DNA from: Pseudoips prasinana
Lineage: Eukaryota > Arthropoda > Insecta > Lepidoptera > Nolidae
Assembly (NCBI GenBank): GCA_951640165.1
Contig: OX621242.1
Coordinates: 17,601,501 to 17,665,500, forward strand
Reading direction: 5' to 3'
Length of the DNA stretch: 64,000 nt
Below, piece by piece: positions 1-12,300 of this stretch. The notes under the pieces were generated by a model, which did no database searches, was not told the DNA's origin, and saw only the letters and a list, made by a program, of their open reading frames with translations. Both the position numbers and the translations under genes were made by a program. Within the stretch, counting starts at the first letter, position 1, and each line of letters begins with the position of its first letter.

Positions 1-395
1 ATATGGAAGGTGGGTTTAAAATATTACACCAAAAACAAGAAAATAAGGATTTGTTCTTGAACTTGATGTACTTGTGTAGAATTTAATGTTATTAGCATAA
101 CATTAACGAAGCTTGTTACCCGCAGGAAAGCGAGCCGAATTAAATATGTTTCAACAAGTTGCCCTGGGGCGTAAAAGCTGAAATAACGGACGGTCGGTAG
201 GTAACTACATATGCAAATTTTGCCAAACATGCTTTAATTTTAGCGTTTTAATCATGCATGTTTTTCAAAGTTTATTTAAGTAGGCGAATATTAAAATTTT
301 CCTCATTTTCTTGCCATTGTTGCTACTTCCATTTTATTTACTATCTAGTTACAAAAATGGACGATCTATTAAATCAGACATTTATTAGCAAACTT
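1..395. other. AT-rich intergenic DNA
   Basis: No gene, RNA or repeat was recognised here. The open frames in this stretch have no domain-like composition and run into the degenerate repeat that follows. Confidence 0.5.
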
Positions 396-540
396 CTGGT
401 TGAATTTGGCCATGACAGCAAATATCAATGGGTAATAGTCGCGAAAATCGTCGCTAAACTTGTTATAGTTCACGAGTGTGTGTGCAATAACTGGTGCATT
501 TTTTTATATTCTCTATTATTTTATATTCATAATTTTTTGT
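396..540 (-). repeat. Degenerate copy of SINE family D body
   Basis: This stretch aligns by eye with the bodies of the better copies at 3387-3750 and 22842-23243: a GAATTTGGCCATG-like start, then TTATAGTTCACGAGTGTG, then a GGTGCATTTT-like block in the same order. The tRNA-like head is not preserved. It is an old, decayed copy and the open frame across it is accidental. Confidence 0.5.
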
Positions 541-784
541 GTTCGTATTATGCTAATACCTTAAACTTACTACTTCCATGTGTGTTCGTATTGAATAAAT
601 GTATTTCTATTCTAATCCTTTGCCAGTTTGGTTTGGTTCAAGCAACTACATTAAGTGTTATATTTTTGTTATATAGTATTGTATAGTAAGTGTAGTACAA
701 TCAATAGAAAGCTCTTAGTATAGCCCTACATTTTTACTTTCTGATAGTTTTATGTTGCGTGCACCTACCATGCTATCTGTGCAC

Positions 785-905
785 CACCTTTAGGTTGATT
801 GGCAGAAAATGCCCTAGGCATTAAGTCCGCCTTTTAAAATTTTATGCGCATAAAATCATTAATTAATTAATTAACCACTGCGCTAAACGTGCCGTCAAAA
901 TCCGA
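785..905. repeat. LINE 3' UTR scrap plus SINE-head scrap
   Basis: 791-835 carries GGTTGATTGGCAGAAAATGC followed by GCATTAAGTCCGCC, a pattern I know from 3' UTRs of lepidopteran LINEs. 866-905 (CCACTGCGCTAAACGTGCCG) resembles the reversed tRNA-like head of SINE family C, best seen at 28960-28980. Both are short and diverged. Confidence 0.4.
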
Positions 906-2470
906 TACGTTAATTGCGAGACATAGAGGGCTCGTTTCACTATATACCCCCATCGTTATTTTTATAACCGTATTGAATTATTAAAGTTCAATGAAACAAT
1001 AAAATTGGCATAATCATAATTTTGTTATTACACCGATAAAACGTTAAGGCTTTTATGATATGTAATGAATTGCACTATGTAATATTAGTGCCAATTAGGG
1101 TTATTTAAACCCTGCATGTTAATCGTATTATATTTAGTGTTGGGGTAACGCCTTATTACTCAGGGACATACCATAATAAACCGCATTTTTATGGTATTTA
1201 TTCCAACGTAACCTACCGAGCTGGCAACATGAACTCTTGTGGTTCTCAGAGACCTATCATCATGCTCGTAGTCATAGACGCGTGTGTGTTTATTTAATTC
1301 CATTGGTTGAACTTTGCAGACACATGATTCTTTGTTACCATGTTAGCTTCGATGTTGCAGCTGTCGACTAGAATCAAACAGGTAACTGTTCCTATAGATA
1401 ACTAGAACCGATTCTAATTAACATTGGAATATCCCGAGATGGGATCCCAAACTAAGCAGAGCTTGTAATATGGAGTTCAGATAATATTTTCTTAGACGTC
1501 TAAGATATTTTCATGACAACCGAAACAGACGCGCGGCTTAACTAGCGCTTTTCGAGAAGCGTAGGGTCTTAACTTACAATACCTTACTAAGCAATTCATT
1601 CAATTCATTACTAAGCGTTTTTGACGTATTTCATATTTGTATGTTTTATATACGCTATACCTACAGAACAACTCAACCAACACAGTTAAAATAAACCAAG
1701 TCCTGTCTACTTTTAACCCTGAAATAAAATGTGGGTGCTATTTAAAATGACTTTTACGTAATAGCATTATTTTCCTCTAAAATCTACATTGTCCTGTGAA
1801 TTACTAAGTCAGCCACCACCAATGCGCGTCACAAAAATAGTATCTTAGCCTCTATATACCTTAGATGTACATTACTGTTAATGCAATTTAGCATGGTAGT
1901 TATTTTTAGTATCTACATTTGTAACATATAAGTGCCTACTTAAGCAGCAGAGTTCTAAAATATTAAGTTATCGTTTCGACAGTACTTTTATGACACATTG
2001 AACTTAATGATTTTTATTACAATCTTTATTTTGTTTTCGATATTCTTATTATAGAGAAACAAATCAAACATTTTTTATCTTCATATTGTTTACTTAGACT
2101 TAGTCTGAGGCAATTTTATTTTATTGTTAGTATAAATAAATTTGTTTACTTAACAGTAACCTACTAATTTCTAAAAAAAACAATAATATAACTGTTTGAT
2201 TACTTTGATAAACAGACAGATTAAGTCTTTAAAATGTACAAATTAGCCCACTTACATTAAACACTAGTCGCTAAGGTATCAATTGAGAAGTAAATATATT
2301 TATAGCTAGCTCTGAGACACAATCATTCACGTTCATAAATTGACGCCGTATATTCAGGTCAGACAAAAGTGATCAATAAAATACCCTTAAATTTGTAACG
2401 GCACTGCATTTGATCAAAGTATGTTTAAAGCAAAAGCAAAAGGCTGTAAGTAGGTAAGTATAATTTTATA
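906..2470. other. AT-rich intergenic DNA
   Basis: No gene was recognised. A short block at 1440-1475 (ATCCCAAACTAAGCAGAGC) is the 3' end of SINE family B in reverse orientation. Confidence 0.5.
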
Positions 2471-2491
2471 TATTCTTCCTTAAAAGATGCG

Positions 2492-2782
2492 GTGAGTGAA
2501 CAAAGTGAAGAGGAGTGCTTCAAGGCATCTTACGTCACAAACAATAATGGCTACCCAAACATTGCAACTAAAACAAAAAGAAACCATATGCGTAAAAAGA
2601 GAAACATTTTTACAAGTATATTATTAAAAAACAACGATGATTCAACAACGTCTCGAAAATTATCTTACTTGTATAGAGTAACTCAACAAGCTGCTATATG
2701 TTCCTTAACAGCATTTTTTTGTTTACCTGATGTTTGCCTAGGAAGGTTTCAGCACTGCAAACAGAGTTTCGTTGGAGTGTGA
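2492..2782 (+). CDS. Possible exon or gene relic, unidentified
   Basis: A roughly 96-codon open frame stands out because its amino-acid composition looks protein-like: an acidic start (SEQSEEE), a basic middle (KTKRNHMRKKRN), a Ser/Thr/Lys stretch, then a hydrophobic, cysteine-containing tail. The frame is also open upstream, through 2468-2491, and the only start at its beginning is GTG, so it would have to be an internal or last exon. A pyrimidine-rich block at 2473-2480 with AG at 2485-2486 could be a splice acceptor. The stop at 2780-2782 is followed at once by a repeat. I do not recognise the protein and it may be chance. Confidence 0.2.
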   Translation: MSEQSEEECFKASYVTNNNGYPNIATKTKRNHMRKKRNIFTSILLKNNDDSTTSRKLSYLYRVTQQAAICSLTAFFCLPDVCLGRFQHCKQSFVGV

Positions 2783-2938
2783 TAGAACAGACAGCACGTA
2801 CGGATTAATTAATATATTTTTTGTTACTTTTATACTATATTCTACTATGTTTATGTAATGCATTGTGAGCTTGACAAGTACAAGTTTACGTTAATACCCA
2901 AGTGCTGAATAAATTTCATTATTTCATTTCAGAATCGG
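2783..2938 (+). repeat. Unclassified retroposon 3' end (family K)
   Basis: This matches 48693-48790 in reverse orientation: a GCACGTACGGATTAAT-like start, an AATGCATTGTGAGCTTGACA block, then CCCAAGTGCTGAATAAATTT and a CATTATTTCATTTCA tail. The AATAAA-containing tail suggests the 3' end of a retroposon transcript. Confidence 0.5.
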
Positions 2939-3386
2939 CTCAGGGTTTTTAATCACGTGGAATAAGAGATATTATATATAGATATAGAGATATAGAAGTC
3001 GATTTTTAGGGTTGTTATCTGCAACTGTCAATATGCAAAGACGCGAACCATTCGACCGATTAAGACTGCAAGGGGTTACCAGTGACTACGTTTATAGATA
3101 GTTGTAAAATATATTTCTATATAAAATATTAAAAGGTTATTTTTTTAATTTACGCATTCGTGTTAAAGAAATCTTGTAAACATATATTTATTAAAATTTT
3201 ATTCTAAACTCAATTCTAATTTTCATAGCTTTAACAGCAAAAATATATAACTTTCATTTAAAGTTTCTTACTTCTTTAGACCCTCTTCATACGTCTCTGT
3301 CGCGAAATCATATTGAATATTACAAATGAATATTCAATAGTATTATGCGATGTCAAAGTAACTATAATAATAATAACATTTAATGT
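2939..3386. other. AT-rich intergenic DNA
   Basis: Nothing recognised beyond short AT-rich simple sequence. Confidence 0.5.
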
Positions 3387-3750
3387 CCTCCTAGCCGAAT
3401 TCGGCCACGGCGACCAGTCTCAACAGAGATTGGCCATCTGCGCGGGACATATTATAGTGCTCAAGTGTGTGCGCAAACACAGGAGCACTTTCTATTCCAT
3501 CACTCTCATGATCCGATGGGACGCCTTAGCGACACGACCGGAAAGAGTTCAGGCACAGGACCGACGGCTTTACGCGCTCTCCGAGGCACGGGGGTATAAT
3601 ACCGCCAACTCCCAGACTTCGGGCTGATGCTGAGATTTTTTTCTTTTTACAGAAAAGTCCCAAAATCACTTATGGCCCGACCCAGGATTTGAACCCAGGA
3701 CCTCATTAACTGCGGGTGAACACGCTACCGCTAGACCAACGAGGCAGTCC
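3387..3750 (-). repeat. tRNA-derived SINE, family D
   Basis: Read on the minus strand, the right end is a tRNA-like head with an A-box-like GTTGGTCTAGCGGTAGCGTG and a B-box GGTTCAAATCC near 3690. A roughly 300-bp body follows. The same unit occurs at 22842-23243 with high similarity and, decayed, at 396-540. It encodes no protein; Pol III transcription and LINE-driven copying are the known behaviour of this class. Confidence 0.75.
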
Positions 3751-3954
3751 AAAACATTTAATATGTACCTTAATATAGACAGAACCATTCAGACAATATT
3801 TAGTAAAAATATAGCAAAAATTTTAAATTTCGGTAATTAAACCTACACATGATACTTGACAAAATATCGTTACTATTATAAAATAAATCTTATTGTAAAT
3901 TATTTCCGACAATCCGTGTACATAAATATCTATATGTACCTAGAAAATATTTAT
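3751..3954. other. AT-rich spacer
   Basis: No feature recognised. Confidence 0.4.
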
Positions 3955-4030
3955 TAATAAATAATATAGTTAAAGTTTTTTTAAAGTCTACGTGAATAAA
4001 AGCCTTTTTTATTTTATTTTATTTTTAAGT
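3955..4030 (+). repeat. LINE 3' end, family E
   Basis: The block TTTTTTTAAAGTCTACGTGA then ATAAAAGCCTTTTTTATTTT is shared with 41695-41860 (+) and 25650-25790 (-). It ends in a T/A-rich microsatellite-like tail that meets the reversed 3' end of the next LINE. Confidence 0.6.
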
Positions 4031-4354
4031 AAGTAAGTAAGTAAGTAATTTATTTGCATAAACATGTGTATACATATAACAATGAAATTGCATGTAAGAT
4101 GTAACGTATTAACATATTTGGTTCAGACATGTTTGCCATACAATGGCGTGCAAATATTTGAATGTACAATAATTATGTCAATTGAAAGAAAATGAAAATA
4201 ACAATCTGTATACAATAAAAATAAATAATAACTAATTACCATTTTATGTCAAAAGTGAATTAAAAATCATGTAAAAAGATTTGAACCCTAATATTATGAT
4301 TGAACTATTAATAACAATATGTCCTAAAACTTATCAGCTAGATATTCGGAGACA

Positions 4355-5515
4355 TTATAATAAGCTTTGTCTACTACTAAGCGATTTTATCTTGCTCTTA
4401 AAAGCATTATCAGGTAGTTCTTTCCAGGCTTTTGGAAGTTTGTTATGGATGATTGGTGCCATGCATAGAACACTTTTACGCATAAGTGCAGTCCTAGCCG
4501 GTTTCAAACATAGCTTGCTGTTGTCCCGCCTGTTTCGTGGAACTATATCTGCCTGACGTGGAAATAGGTTTGGGTTTGTCTTAACAAACATCAGAATTTC
4601 AAAAATGTACAGAGACGGCATTGTTAAAATCTTATGCTTTTTGAAATAAGGTATACAGCTATCTGTCATTTTAAGTTGAAACATTCCTCTAAGGCATCTC
4701 TTCTGAGCTTTAAAAATAATTTCTTTGTTCGTCGAATTGCCCCAGAATATGACACCGTATCTAATAATGGATTCGATCAGTCCATGATAGGCGGTAAGTA
4801 GTGCATCGAGATTAAGAATCCGAGATAGTTTGTATAAGGCATATGATCTGCTGCTTATTCTTTTGCTGAGGTTTTCTATGTGTTCCTTCCAATTGAGGGC
4901 TCTATCTACAATTAGGCCTAAGAACTTAGTTTTATTCACTGCGTCAATTTTATTATTTTTGTAGTTAATGTCAAGATTAAGATTTGTATTACATGTCAAA
5001 CGTTGGTTAAAATGCATAATCAATGTCTTATTAATATTTATTTTCAAGTTATTATTGTCTAACCATTCTATTAATTTTGCGAGTGTAAGATTAATGTCAT
5101 TTTCAAAAGTGTCTTTGGATTTACATGTCACAGTAACTGTACTGTCATCTGCGAAAAGTGACATTGGATATATGGTAGCTCGAGGAAGATCGTTTATATA
5201 GAGGGTGAATAGTAGTGGCCCTAATACGCTTCCTTGCGGTATTCCGTACTTGACTTTACGTTCTTTCGATGTATATATCTTTTCACAATTCCTGTCATTT
5301 ATTCTGTTTATTTGAGTTTTTTGTATCCTGTCACTAAGATACGATTCAAAGAGTTTTAGGATATTGCCTCTCACTCCATATGTGTCCAGTTTCTTTAATA
5401 TAATAGTATGATGCACATAATCGAACGCCTGGGTCATATCACAGAATATTGCTGACGTTGGGTTATTCCTATCCATATTATTTAGGACTACGTGAATAAA
5501 ATCATAATCGGCCAT
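4355..5515 (-). pseudogene. LINE reverse transcriptase part of ORF2
   Basis: This 386-codon open segment encodes the palm and thumb of a LINE reverse transcriptase. Visible motifs in order are an IFCDMTQAFDYV block (first catalytic Asp, about residues 23-34), GIPQGSVLGPLLF (about 92-104), the catalytic FADD (about 121-124), and a WLDNNNLKININKT block followed by NKTKFLGLI. The C-terminal part keeps a YKLSRILNLD-like thumb. The enzyme would copy the element RNA at a nicked genomic target. The frame is cut off from its upstream part by a stop and a frameshift at a run of T near 5525, so it is not expected to be functional. CR1, Jockey and L2-type clades are all possible. Confidence 0.85.
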
Positions 5516-5517
5516 AT

Positions 5518-6385
5518 TTATAGTTTTTTTTTCCGGAAGCCCTTCTGTTCATTACATAATATATTGTTTTTTTCTAAGTAGGAATTTAATTCATTATAAT
5601 AAAAATTTTCAATCACTTTTGATAATACTGATATGAGTGAGATGGGCCTGTAATTTTCCATTTTATCTTTGTCTTGTTTTTTGAATATAGGTTTAATTAT
5701 AGCAATTTTAAGGGCCTCAGGAAATTTACCTTCACTAATGCTTAGGTTAATTATGTGGCTCAAAGGTCCACATATTTGATGGGCAACTGCTTTGATAATT
5801 TTTGTACAAATTCCATCATAACCTACACTGTTAGTGTTTTTGAGTGCCGATATTATTTTTAATACGTCATGTGGTAAACAGGGGGCCATGAACATAGAGT
5901 CTCTTTTACTAATTATTTGATTTATTACTGTAGCTCTGGAATAGTTATTTGGTTGAGTTTTATCTATAAAATAGTCATTAAACAAATTTGCAATATCTTT
6001 TGGGTTTGTAACGATTTTACTACCTACATTAAGTTTAGCAATACTAGTCTTCGGTACATTTAATTTATTTTGGTTTATTAACTGCCAAGTGGTTTTAGCT
6101 TTATTTTCTGATGTTTTTATTTTATAATCATTCTGGACCCGTTTCGTCAAATTGATAATTGTTTTAAGTCGTTTTGAGTAAGTTTTTAGTTTTATTTTAT
6201 TGGCAGTTATAGGTTTTCTTCTGTATTTCCACAGTAACTGTCTTTTCCTTTTACTGCATAACTTGATGCCTCGGGATACCCATTTACTGCTTTTGTTTAT
6301 TTTTACTACAATATTTGTTTCAGGGAAACACTGGTCATAAATAAATGAGAAAATGTCAATGAAAGCATTATACGCTAAATTGGTG
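5518..6385 (-). pseudogene. LINE ORF2 linker and start of reverse transcriptase
   Basis: 5518-6150 is one open frame containing the N-terminal RT region: NVGSKIVTNPKDIANLFNDY, then GYDGICTKIIK and an IIKPIFKKQDKDKMENYRPI block ending at EQKGFRKKK, all typical of LINE ORF2 before the first catalytic Asp. From 6151 to 6385 the coding similarity continues in another frame (basic, Trp-containing linker between endonuclease and RT), showing at least one frameshift. It is the middle of the same broken ORF2. Confidence 0.75.
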
Positions 6386-7160
6386 TCACAGGATTTTATA
6401 AATGTCAGAAAATGATAAGCTACTTATATATGTCACGAATTTTATAATATTTTCTTTGCTGTAGTCACGTTGCACTGTATGCCAACTATTTAAACAACAT
6501 GCCGTTTTTATTGGACATTTAAGTAACTGGGCAGTATGATCTGATATTCCTAGTTCTAATACTGTGGCTTTACATGGCTTACTGAAATTATGCGCAAAAT
6601 TATCTATGCATGTCTGGCTTTTTAAGCGTGTAGGCTGCTTTATCGCTAGCTTCAAGTTATAGCTTAGTAAGAGATTTTCAAATTCAATTGATTGAGTAGT
6701 TCTTTTTAAGATATCTATGTTGAAATCACCGGTTAGAACAATATTTTTAAAATTCTTTTTCACTAACTCTCTCAATATATGTTCAAGCCTTTCAAAACAT
6801 TCATTTATTTTCCTAGGGTTTGGTACTCTATATATACATATAAAAGCGGTCCTATAATCAACCAGCTCTATTGCACAGAACTTTAACTATTTTCGGTAGT
6901 TCTCGCCAACGGATTCCATTCTTAACCAGTATACAGGCACCTCCCCTTTTACTTTCCTTTCTGCTGAAACATGCAGCTAAAGAATAATTGGGTATGTTGA
7001 GGTGGTTTTCTGATCCTTCCACCATGAAATGCTCTGTGATACATAGCACATCCACATTTATTTTTTGTTCCGAAAGTTCATGTAAGCAAACTGTAAGTAA
7101 GTCAGACTTTGATATTAAGCCTGCGATGTTTTGATGCAAAGCATTTAAATGGCTAGTCAA
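6386..7160 (-). pseudogene. LINE endonuclease domain, split in two
   Basis: Two open pieces, 6858-7160 and 6386-6775, together show an apurinic-like endonuclease. The first piece has an N-terminal NALHQNIAGLISK, VLCITEHF (catalytic-Glu region) and RGGACILVKNG. The second has LTGDFNIDI and the ELGISDHT block (Asp-His). In the family this domain nicks the target DNA to prime reverse transcription. The pieces lie in different frames and the gap between them (6776-6857) lacks an open link, so the domain is broken. Confidence 0.8.
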
Positions 7161-7180
7161 GAAAAAAGTTCTTCGTTATA

Positions 7181-8697
7181 GTGTTAAACTCTTCATATTT
7201 GTTGTCATTATTTTAACTACTTTATTTTCATTATTGTCTATCAATCTGTGAGTTTCAGTCAATAATAGGTGTGGATGGCTCAATGACATTTCACGCCTTA
7301 ATAATGGAATACCATAAAGTGGGAAGTTCTAAATTTCCTCTGAGTATTCCCGAGTTTCCTATGATTCGGTATTTTCGCAACGTATCTTTATTTAGATTCC
7401 AAGTTTCGAGATAAATGTGTTATTCCAGTATAATCCATTACATTGTTCATCAATGACAGAACTGAATACAATTACAGATTTTGTTATGATATGCTAATTT
7501 AGTCTCAATAGAGGACCTTTGGACCTTCGGGTTTCAGAGAAAACTTTGGCCATATATACGTACCTACTATAGATTTCTGAGGGTTCAATCAAGTGGATTA
7601 CACACTAACACAATAATACTGTGTTTAACTTCTATAAGACAAAATTATGGTCGAAGTAAAAATTGTAGATATTGTTGGGGCTTCCCATTCAATAAAACTC
7701 TCTTTTTAATGACGTCTTAATTATCACACTCCATTATGGCTATTTTATCTTAAAGATTTAACAATAAAATAAAAATAATATTAATATTTTATTGTAAAAT
7801 CTTTGAGAGGAAATAGCTGAAATCATATGTAGCTAGCCGGGTATGTAGTTATATTAGTGTAATTTTGTTTTTCTTTACGTGAATGTTTAATGTTCTATTG
7901 GAAAAATAATTTTCCTTCACCTTGGTCAGGTTAAAGATTTTTGATAGATTGAAGATTGTATATATCATGTTCTTTTCCTGAGAAAAGGCATCTGCTTTGC
8001 TATTTCAATTAACATCATTTAACAAGTTGTATCTATACAATTTCCACCTGAAAAGTTGTTTAGTTTACTATATTTATTGTCTTATTAGTTCTACACAACT
8101 AACCGCTTTGTTATAAATTTAACCAAATAATCCGAAATCATACAAGTTGAATTCTGTTTTGAACACCTTCCTCCTACCCCGACAACTTTAATCATGGAGC
8201 TTAGTCATGTAACTGACGCGCACTAACCGCGCTAACAGCGCCCTATTGTTCGTTGGCTAACTTTAAGTTATATTTTTAAAGCAGTCTATAGAGGCTTAAG
8301 TATTAGTTTGCAAACAACGAAACATATGAAAGAGTTTGTTTTCTTAACGAACATGCAGTACTGATTACTGTCATGAGAGCGTGATAAGATTTTCTAAACG
8401 CAGTGCTTCGATCTCACCGTATTAAGTTCATAATTTTTTTCTTATAGACACGTTTTTCCTGTCCTGTCTCAGCGTCATAGCCTTGTTTATGACGATAATG
8501 CGTTCGCATTTATACCGAATACCGAATGTTTATATCTTACTCCATTTTTTTTAACGTCTCGGAATCATCATACCTACTTTTTATCCCTCCTCCGCCTAAA
8601 GTGTTATTTGGCGGTTCAATGATATTTCAAGGAATTAATTTAAAAAAGTGAAAGAAAAAATACTTAATTAAAAACCACAACTATTTATCTGACCCTG
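7181..8697. other. AT-rich intergenic DNA
   Basis: No gene or recognised repeat. Open frames are short and of random composition. Confidence 0.5.
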
Positions 8698-8815
8698 AAC
8701 TATTTATGGGTCCCATAAATAGTTGTTCTGAGTCTTGATGTAATTTGTGTCCGTCTATTATATGTTTGTAAAGTGGGTACCCTGCGACACAGATTAAATT
8801 CCTAGTGCGTGTGTT
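8698..8815 (+). repeat. Truncated SINE family C with a fold-back at its 5' end
   Basis: The 3' two thirds of family C are present: GTTCTGAGTCTTGATGTAAT, the GTCCGTCTATTATATGTTTG block and CCTGCGACACAGATTAAATT. At the truncation point 8698-8710 is repeated in reverse at 8712-8724 (13-bp perfect arms, 1-nt loop). Confidence 0.65.
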
Positions 8816-10950
8816 GTCTTTTAAAAAAACATAACTTAGGAAAAACTACAAGTGGACAGTAATAAAAAAGTAAAAGAGATTGCTTTACAACGGTATAAAT
8901 GGAGAATGCTACACAGACAAGTGCCAAGCAATTAAATTTTGAATAGACGGAATTTATATACCTTAAAACAGTGTAAATAATATTTGATTTCATAATCATG
9001 ATAAAAACATTAAAATATAAATCTTTGAAATATAAATATGTAAATGAATTTCTTTTTAATATATTCAGGGCATGGATAACGAATGGTATTGAGCAATTGA
9101 TATATCAAAGTGTTGAGCTGAATAAACAATTTTTCCTTTATGCAAAGCACCTTTATAATAACTTTTTATTATTAGTAACTACTATCATTAACTACCACAT
9201 GTGCGATCTATATAGGTATATTTGATGTTATAATGATTATTATTCGCAACATATCTTCAGCAATCACAATTTTCGTGTAGATCACTGAAGTGTGAAGTGC
9301 GATATGTGAAGCATAAGAATATTATTATAAAACCAAACGTACATATATTATATTTCTGAAAATAAAATTTTACGCGTGCCTGGACTTGTCTATATCTCTT
9401 AGACCTTCTTACTATCAAGGATCATAGTTACCGACATGTTTCATTATTATTATGTTTTAGATTAAGACCAGCTTCATTATCCTTTTGGCTCGTATTAATT
9501 ATTATGTAGTTTGCTATGCAGCTTTTCATAAAAGTGAGAATATTCTGCTGCTGACCAATTACTTTGATTTCAATTTTGAAGTGTAGTAGTTTCAATTTAA
9601 ATTACACAAGGTATACAATGATTTTAAATGCATTTTAATGATTTAAAATGAACGACAGTCTCATGTTATTTGCCTTTTTGGTAATGGGGTGGCTATATTC
9701 TATGCCGTATTATAAGACCTTGATTAGCAGTAATAGGCGATTTTTTTTTCAGCTTTATCTACGATAGTTTGCCTTCTTTTGTTGCTGACCTGTCCTAAAG
9801 TGGATTTTCGAGAACCGTTTCATATCATAAAAGTCTTCTTATTTAAAGTATCAAACTTTTACCCATATACTGTATTATTAGTTCTTTCAAATAAAAAAAA
9901 CACTGAAGAGATAGTTTAAAAGTAGTCTGTTTACATAAAATTACAGTTTACTTAGTGCTGGTTTGATAATATCTGTAATGACGGCACAAAGTCTTACTTT
10001 GTGTAAACATAATAGCTTCACCACATTGCTCTTAAAACCACAAAACATACTCCAGAAACATCGAGACGATCATAAATTTAGATAAAGAGAAATCACATAA
10101 CAAAGGTAAAAGAAGGAATTTGCTAAGTATATTTATTTATGTTTGTCGGCATTAACATAATGTTCTATATGATACTCACATTTACCGAAATAGGATATAA
10201 TATGCTTTATAGTTGTATATAACATTGAAAGTAACTGATGTTTGTTATTGGAATCACATACATTTGGATTCAGGGTCACGCTAAGAGCAAGGGCTATGCT
10301 TGGAGTTTCCCTAGAAATTGAATCAGAAATGTTAACATCCGCGGGCGAATGATTGTATAGACCGACATAGTCCGAAGAATTGGATAGCTGAATTGGCAGT
10401 GGACAACTACTTTTTGTTTTATTGCTGTAACGCTGGAAATTCTTTATTTTAGATGACGAATCTATTTTAATTGATACTACAATGTCTTTTTAGTATACAT
10501 CATATGACTACGACGAATTGACCAAGTTATAATACTTCCATAGTGCATAGTTAGTTGATAGGTAAGGTGACGCTTATTTATCTCAGAATAACGAGATTAA
10601 ATTCAATTTTCGGGAATAAACTTATCTGACGCGATGTTGAAGAACCGAAGCCATTTAATCGTAAAAAGCAAGTACAGATTCAGAGTAACATAAACAAAAC
10701 CGTATTAAAAAGTTACAATGAAAGCGCATAAAATACATAATTATAAAAATTTTGGGCACCTATAAATACATGTAAAACCCAACCCCCTCTTTGTATTCTT
10801 TTTTTCATGGAAGCTCAAAAAAACTTAAACCTACACGAATCATTAGAACGCGGAATCAGCATACAATATACTTCATAATTTTCTACTGACAGATACAATT
10901 TTAAGACTAGAACAATACAGTTTCAGAAATAACTGTTAAAATAAATTAGC
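8816..10950. other. AT-rich intergenic DNA
   Basis: No gene or repeat recognised on either strand. Confidence 0.5.
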
Positions 10951-11265
10951 TTTTTTTTTATGTCAGATGGCGACAAAGTGAGAGCAAGTGGGTCACCTGA
11001 TGGTAAGTGATCACCGCCGCCCATGGACACTCGCAACACCAGAGGAGTCGCGGGTGCGTTGCCGGCCTTTAAAAGTCAGCAAACAAGTGTTGCTGACCCT
11101 TCCCCCCACCCCAATGAGCTCTGGCAACCTTACTCACACTCGGAAACACAACATTAAAATTATTAATGTTATTATTTAGGAGTGTCTTCTGTAAGGTGGA
11201 GGTACTTCCCCTGTCGGGCTGCTCTTTGAGCGAATGAACGCTATGCCCTACCTCTCTTAAAATCT
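10951..11265 (+). repeat. Common lepidopteran interspersed repeat
   Basis: It starts with a T run and ATGTCAGATGG, continues through GGGTCACCTGATGGTAAGTG, ATCACCGCCGCCCATGGACA and GGGTGCGTTGCCGGCCTTT, and closes with TACTTCCCCTGTCGGGCTGC and ATGCCCTACCTCTCTTA. I recognise this unit as very common in moth and butterfly genomes, which is part of the evidence for the host. It is non-coding. Confidence 0.75.
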
Positions 11266-12200
11266 TGTTTCAAATTAGTTAAAACAATGTTTGAGTTTTT
11301 AGATAAGAAGGTTTCGATAGTATCAATCTTTCTAGTCATATCAGAGCTGGCGATTTTGTAACACATATTTTTCCTCTGCAAAATCTTTAAAAAGAGTTCA
11401 AATAAAACTAGCTACATTGGATGAAAAACTACAATGTGTGGGCTTGATCTAAATATATTGAAGTAACAATCTCAAACAAAACAAAACAAAGATATCAGCA
11501 TATTGTATGTAGTCGATAAATAAGTCTTAACTTCACTATCTTTATTTATCTCTAGCAGGTTATTTATCATTTTACTAATTAATCTGTCTAAATGAATTTT
11601 AAAATAAAAATAGTTTTAACCTGTTTCAAAGTTTAGACTTACCTTATCTGACCTGTATAACTTACCTCAAACATTATTTCGGTGTAACTATGGAATCTGC
11701 TATGAATTTTCATACAATTTGCCCAATCCTATGTAAAGTTTGACTTGAATTGTTAGTCTACAATACTTGAGTGACGGATGACATGTTGGTCATAACTACA
11801 GTAACCTTCTATCAAGTGGGTTGTATGCTTTTTAACCAGCTTTGCAGTATAAGTGCCGTTGAGAGGGGAGTGAGGAATCTTATTTGCCATTTAGTTCGCA
11901 TTTTTTTTAAAGCGCTCAGAGCCAGTGCACTGTTTGTTGGACACCGGCTTTATCGGTGAAGCACCGTCACTGAGGCAGGTGGCCAGTCTACGGATGTCTC
12001 CATTATTCGGACGGCACGTTACGTTTTGGCTCTCAGTTGTTGCTGTCGGCTAATAGTATACAAACAAAAACCATTTACTCTTTAGTGTGTCTCCATTACT
12101 TTAAACCACAGATTTTTGTTAATTGTAAATTAAGTTTGCAGCACCTTAGTTGCAAAATATTGTATTTGTTTCTAATTACAGGAAATCTTCATTGGGCTAG
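11266..12200. other. Intergenic DNA
   Basis: No gene recognised. 11840-12030 is somewhat less AT-rich but shows no known motif. Confidence 0.4.
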
Positions 12201-12300
12201 GCACTCCCAGACTCAGAAGAATTACTTACGGAACACACAAATAATTTTCCCGTGCGGGAATTGAACGGAGTTAGGAACTAACGGATATTCAGACAACAAA
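12201..12300 (-). repeat. Partial SINE family C
   Basis: CCCAGACTCAGAAGAATTAC followed by GAACACACAAATAATTTTCC and a CGTGCGGGAATTGAAC B-box region match family C in reverse orientation (compare 28860-28925). The head is lost. Confidence 0.6.

Larger units (their letters stand above)
4031..7180 (-). mobile_element. Decayed non-LTR retrotransposon (CR1/Jockey-type LINE)
   Basis: One LINE on the minus strand with an apurinic-like endonuclease, linker and reverse transcriptase in the expected order, broken by several frameshifts. Its 3' end is on the left, where an AAGTAAGTAAG microsatellite (4026-4048 on the plus strand) is probably its tail. The coding part stops near 7160, close to the expected ORF2 start, so any ORF1 is missing or lies in unrecognisable DNA. 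A second copy of the family begins near 63850. Confidence 0.8.

Noticed and set aside
258..686. 142-codon open frame
   Set aside because: Very AT-rich, no domain-like pattern, and it crosses a degenerate SINE copy.
4021..4050. CRISPR-like direct repeats
   Set aside because: The 4-bp period is a microsatellite tail of a LINE; there are no spacers and the genome is animal.
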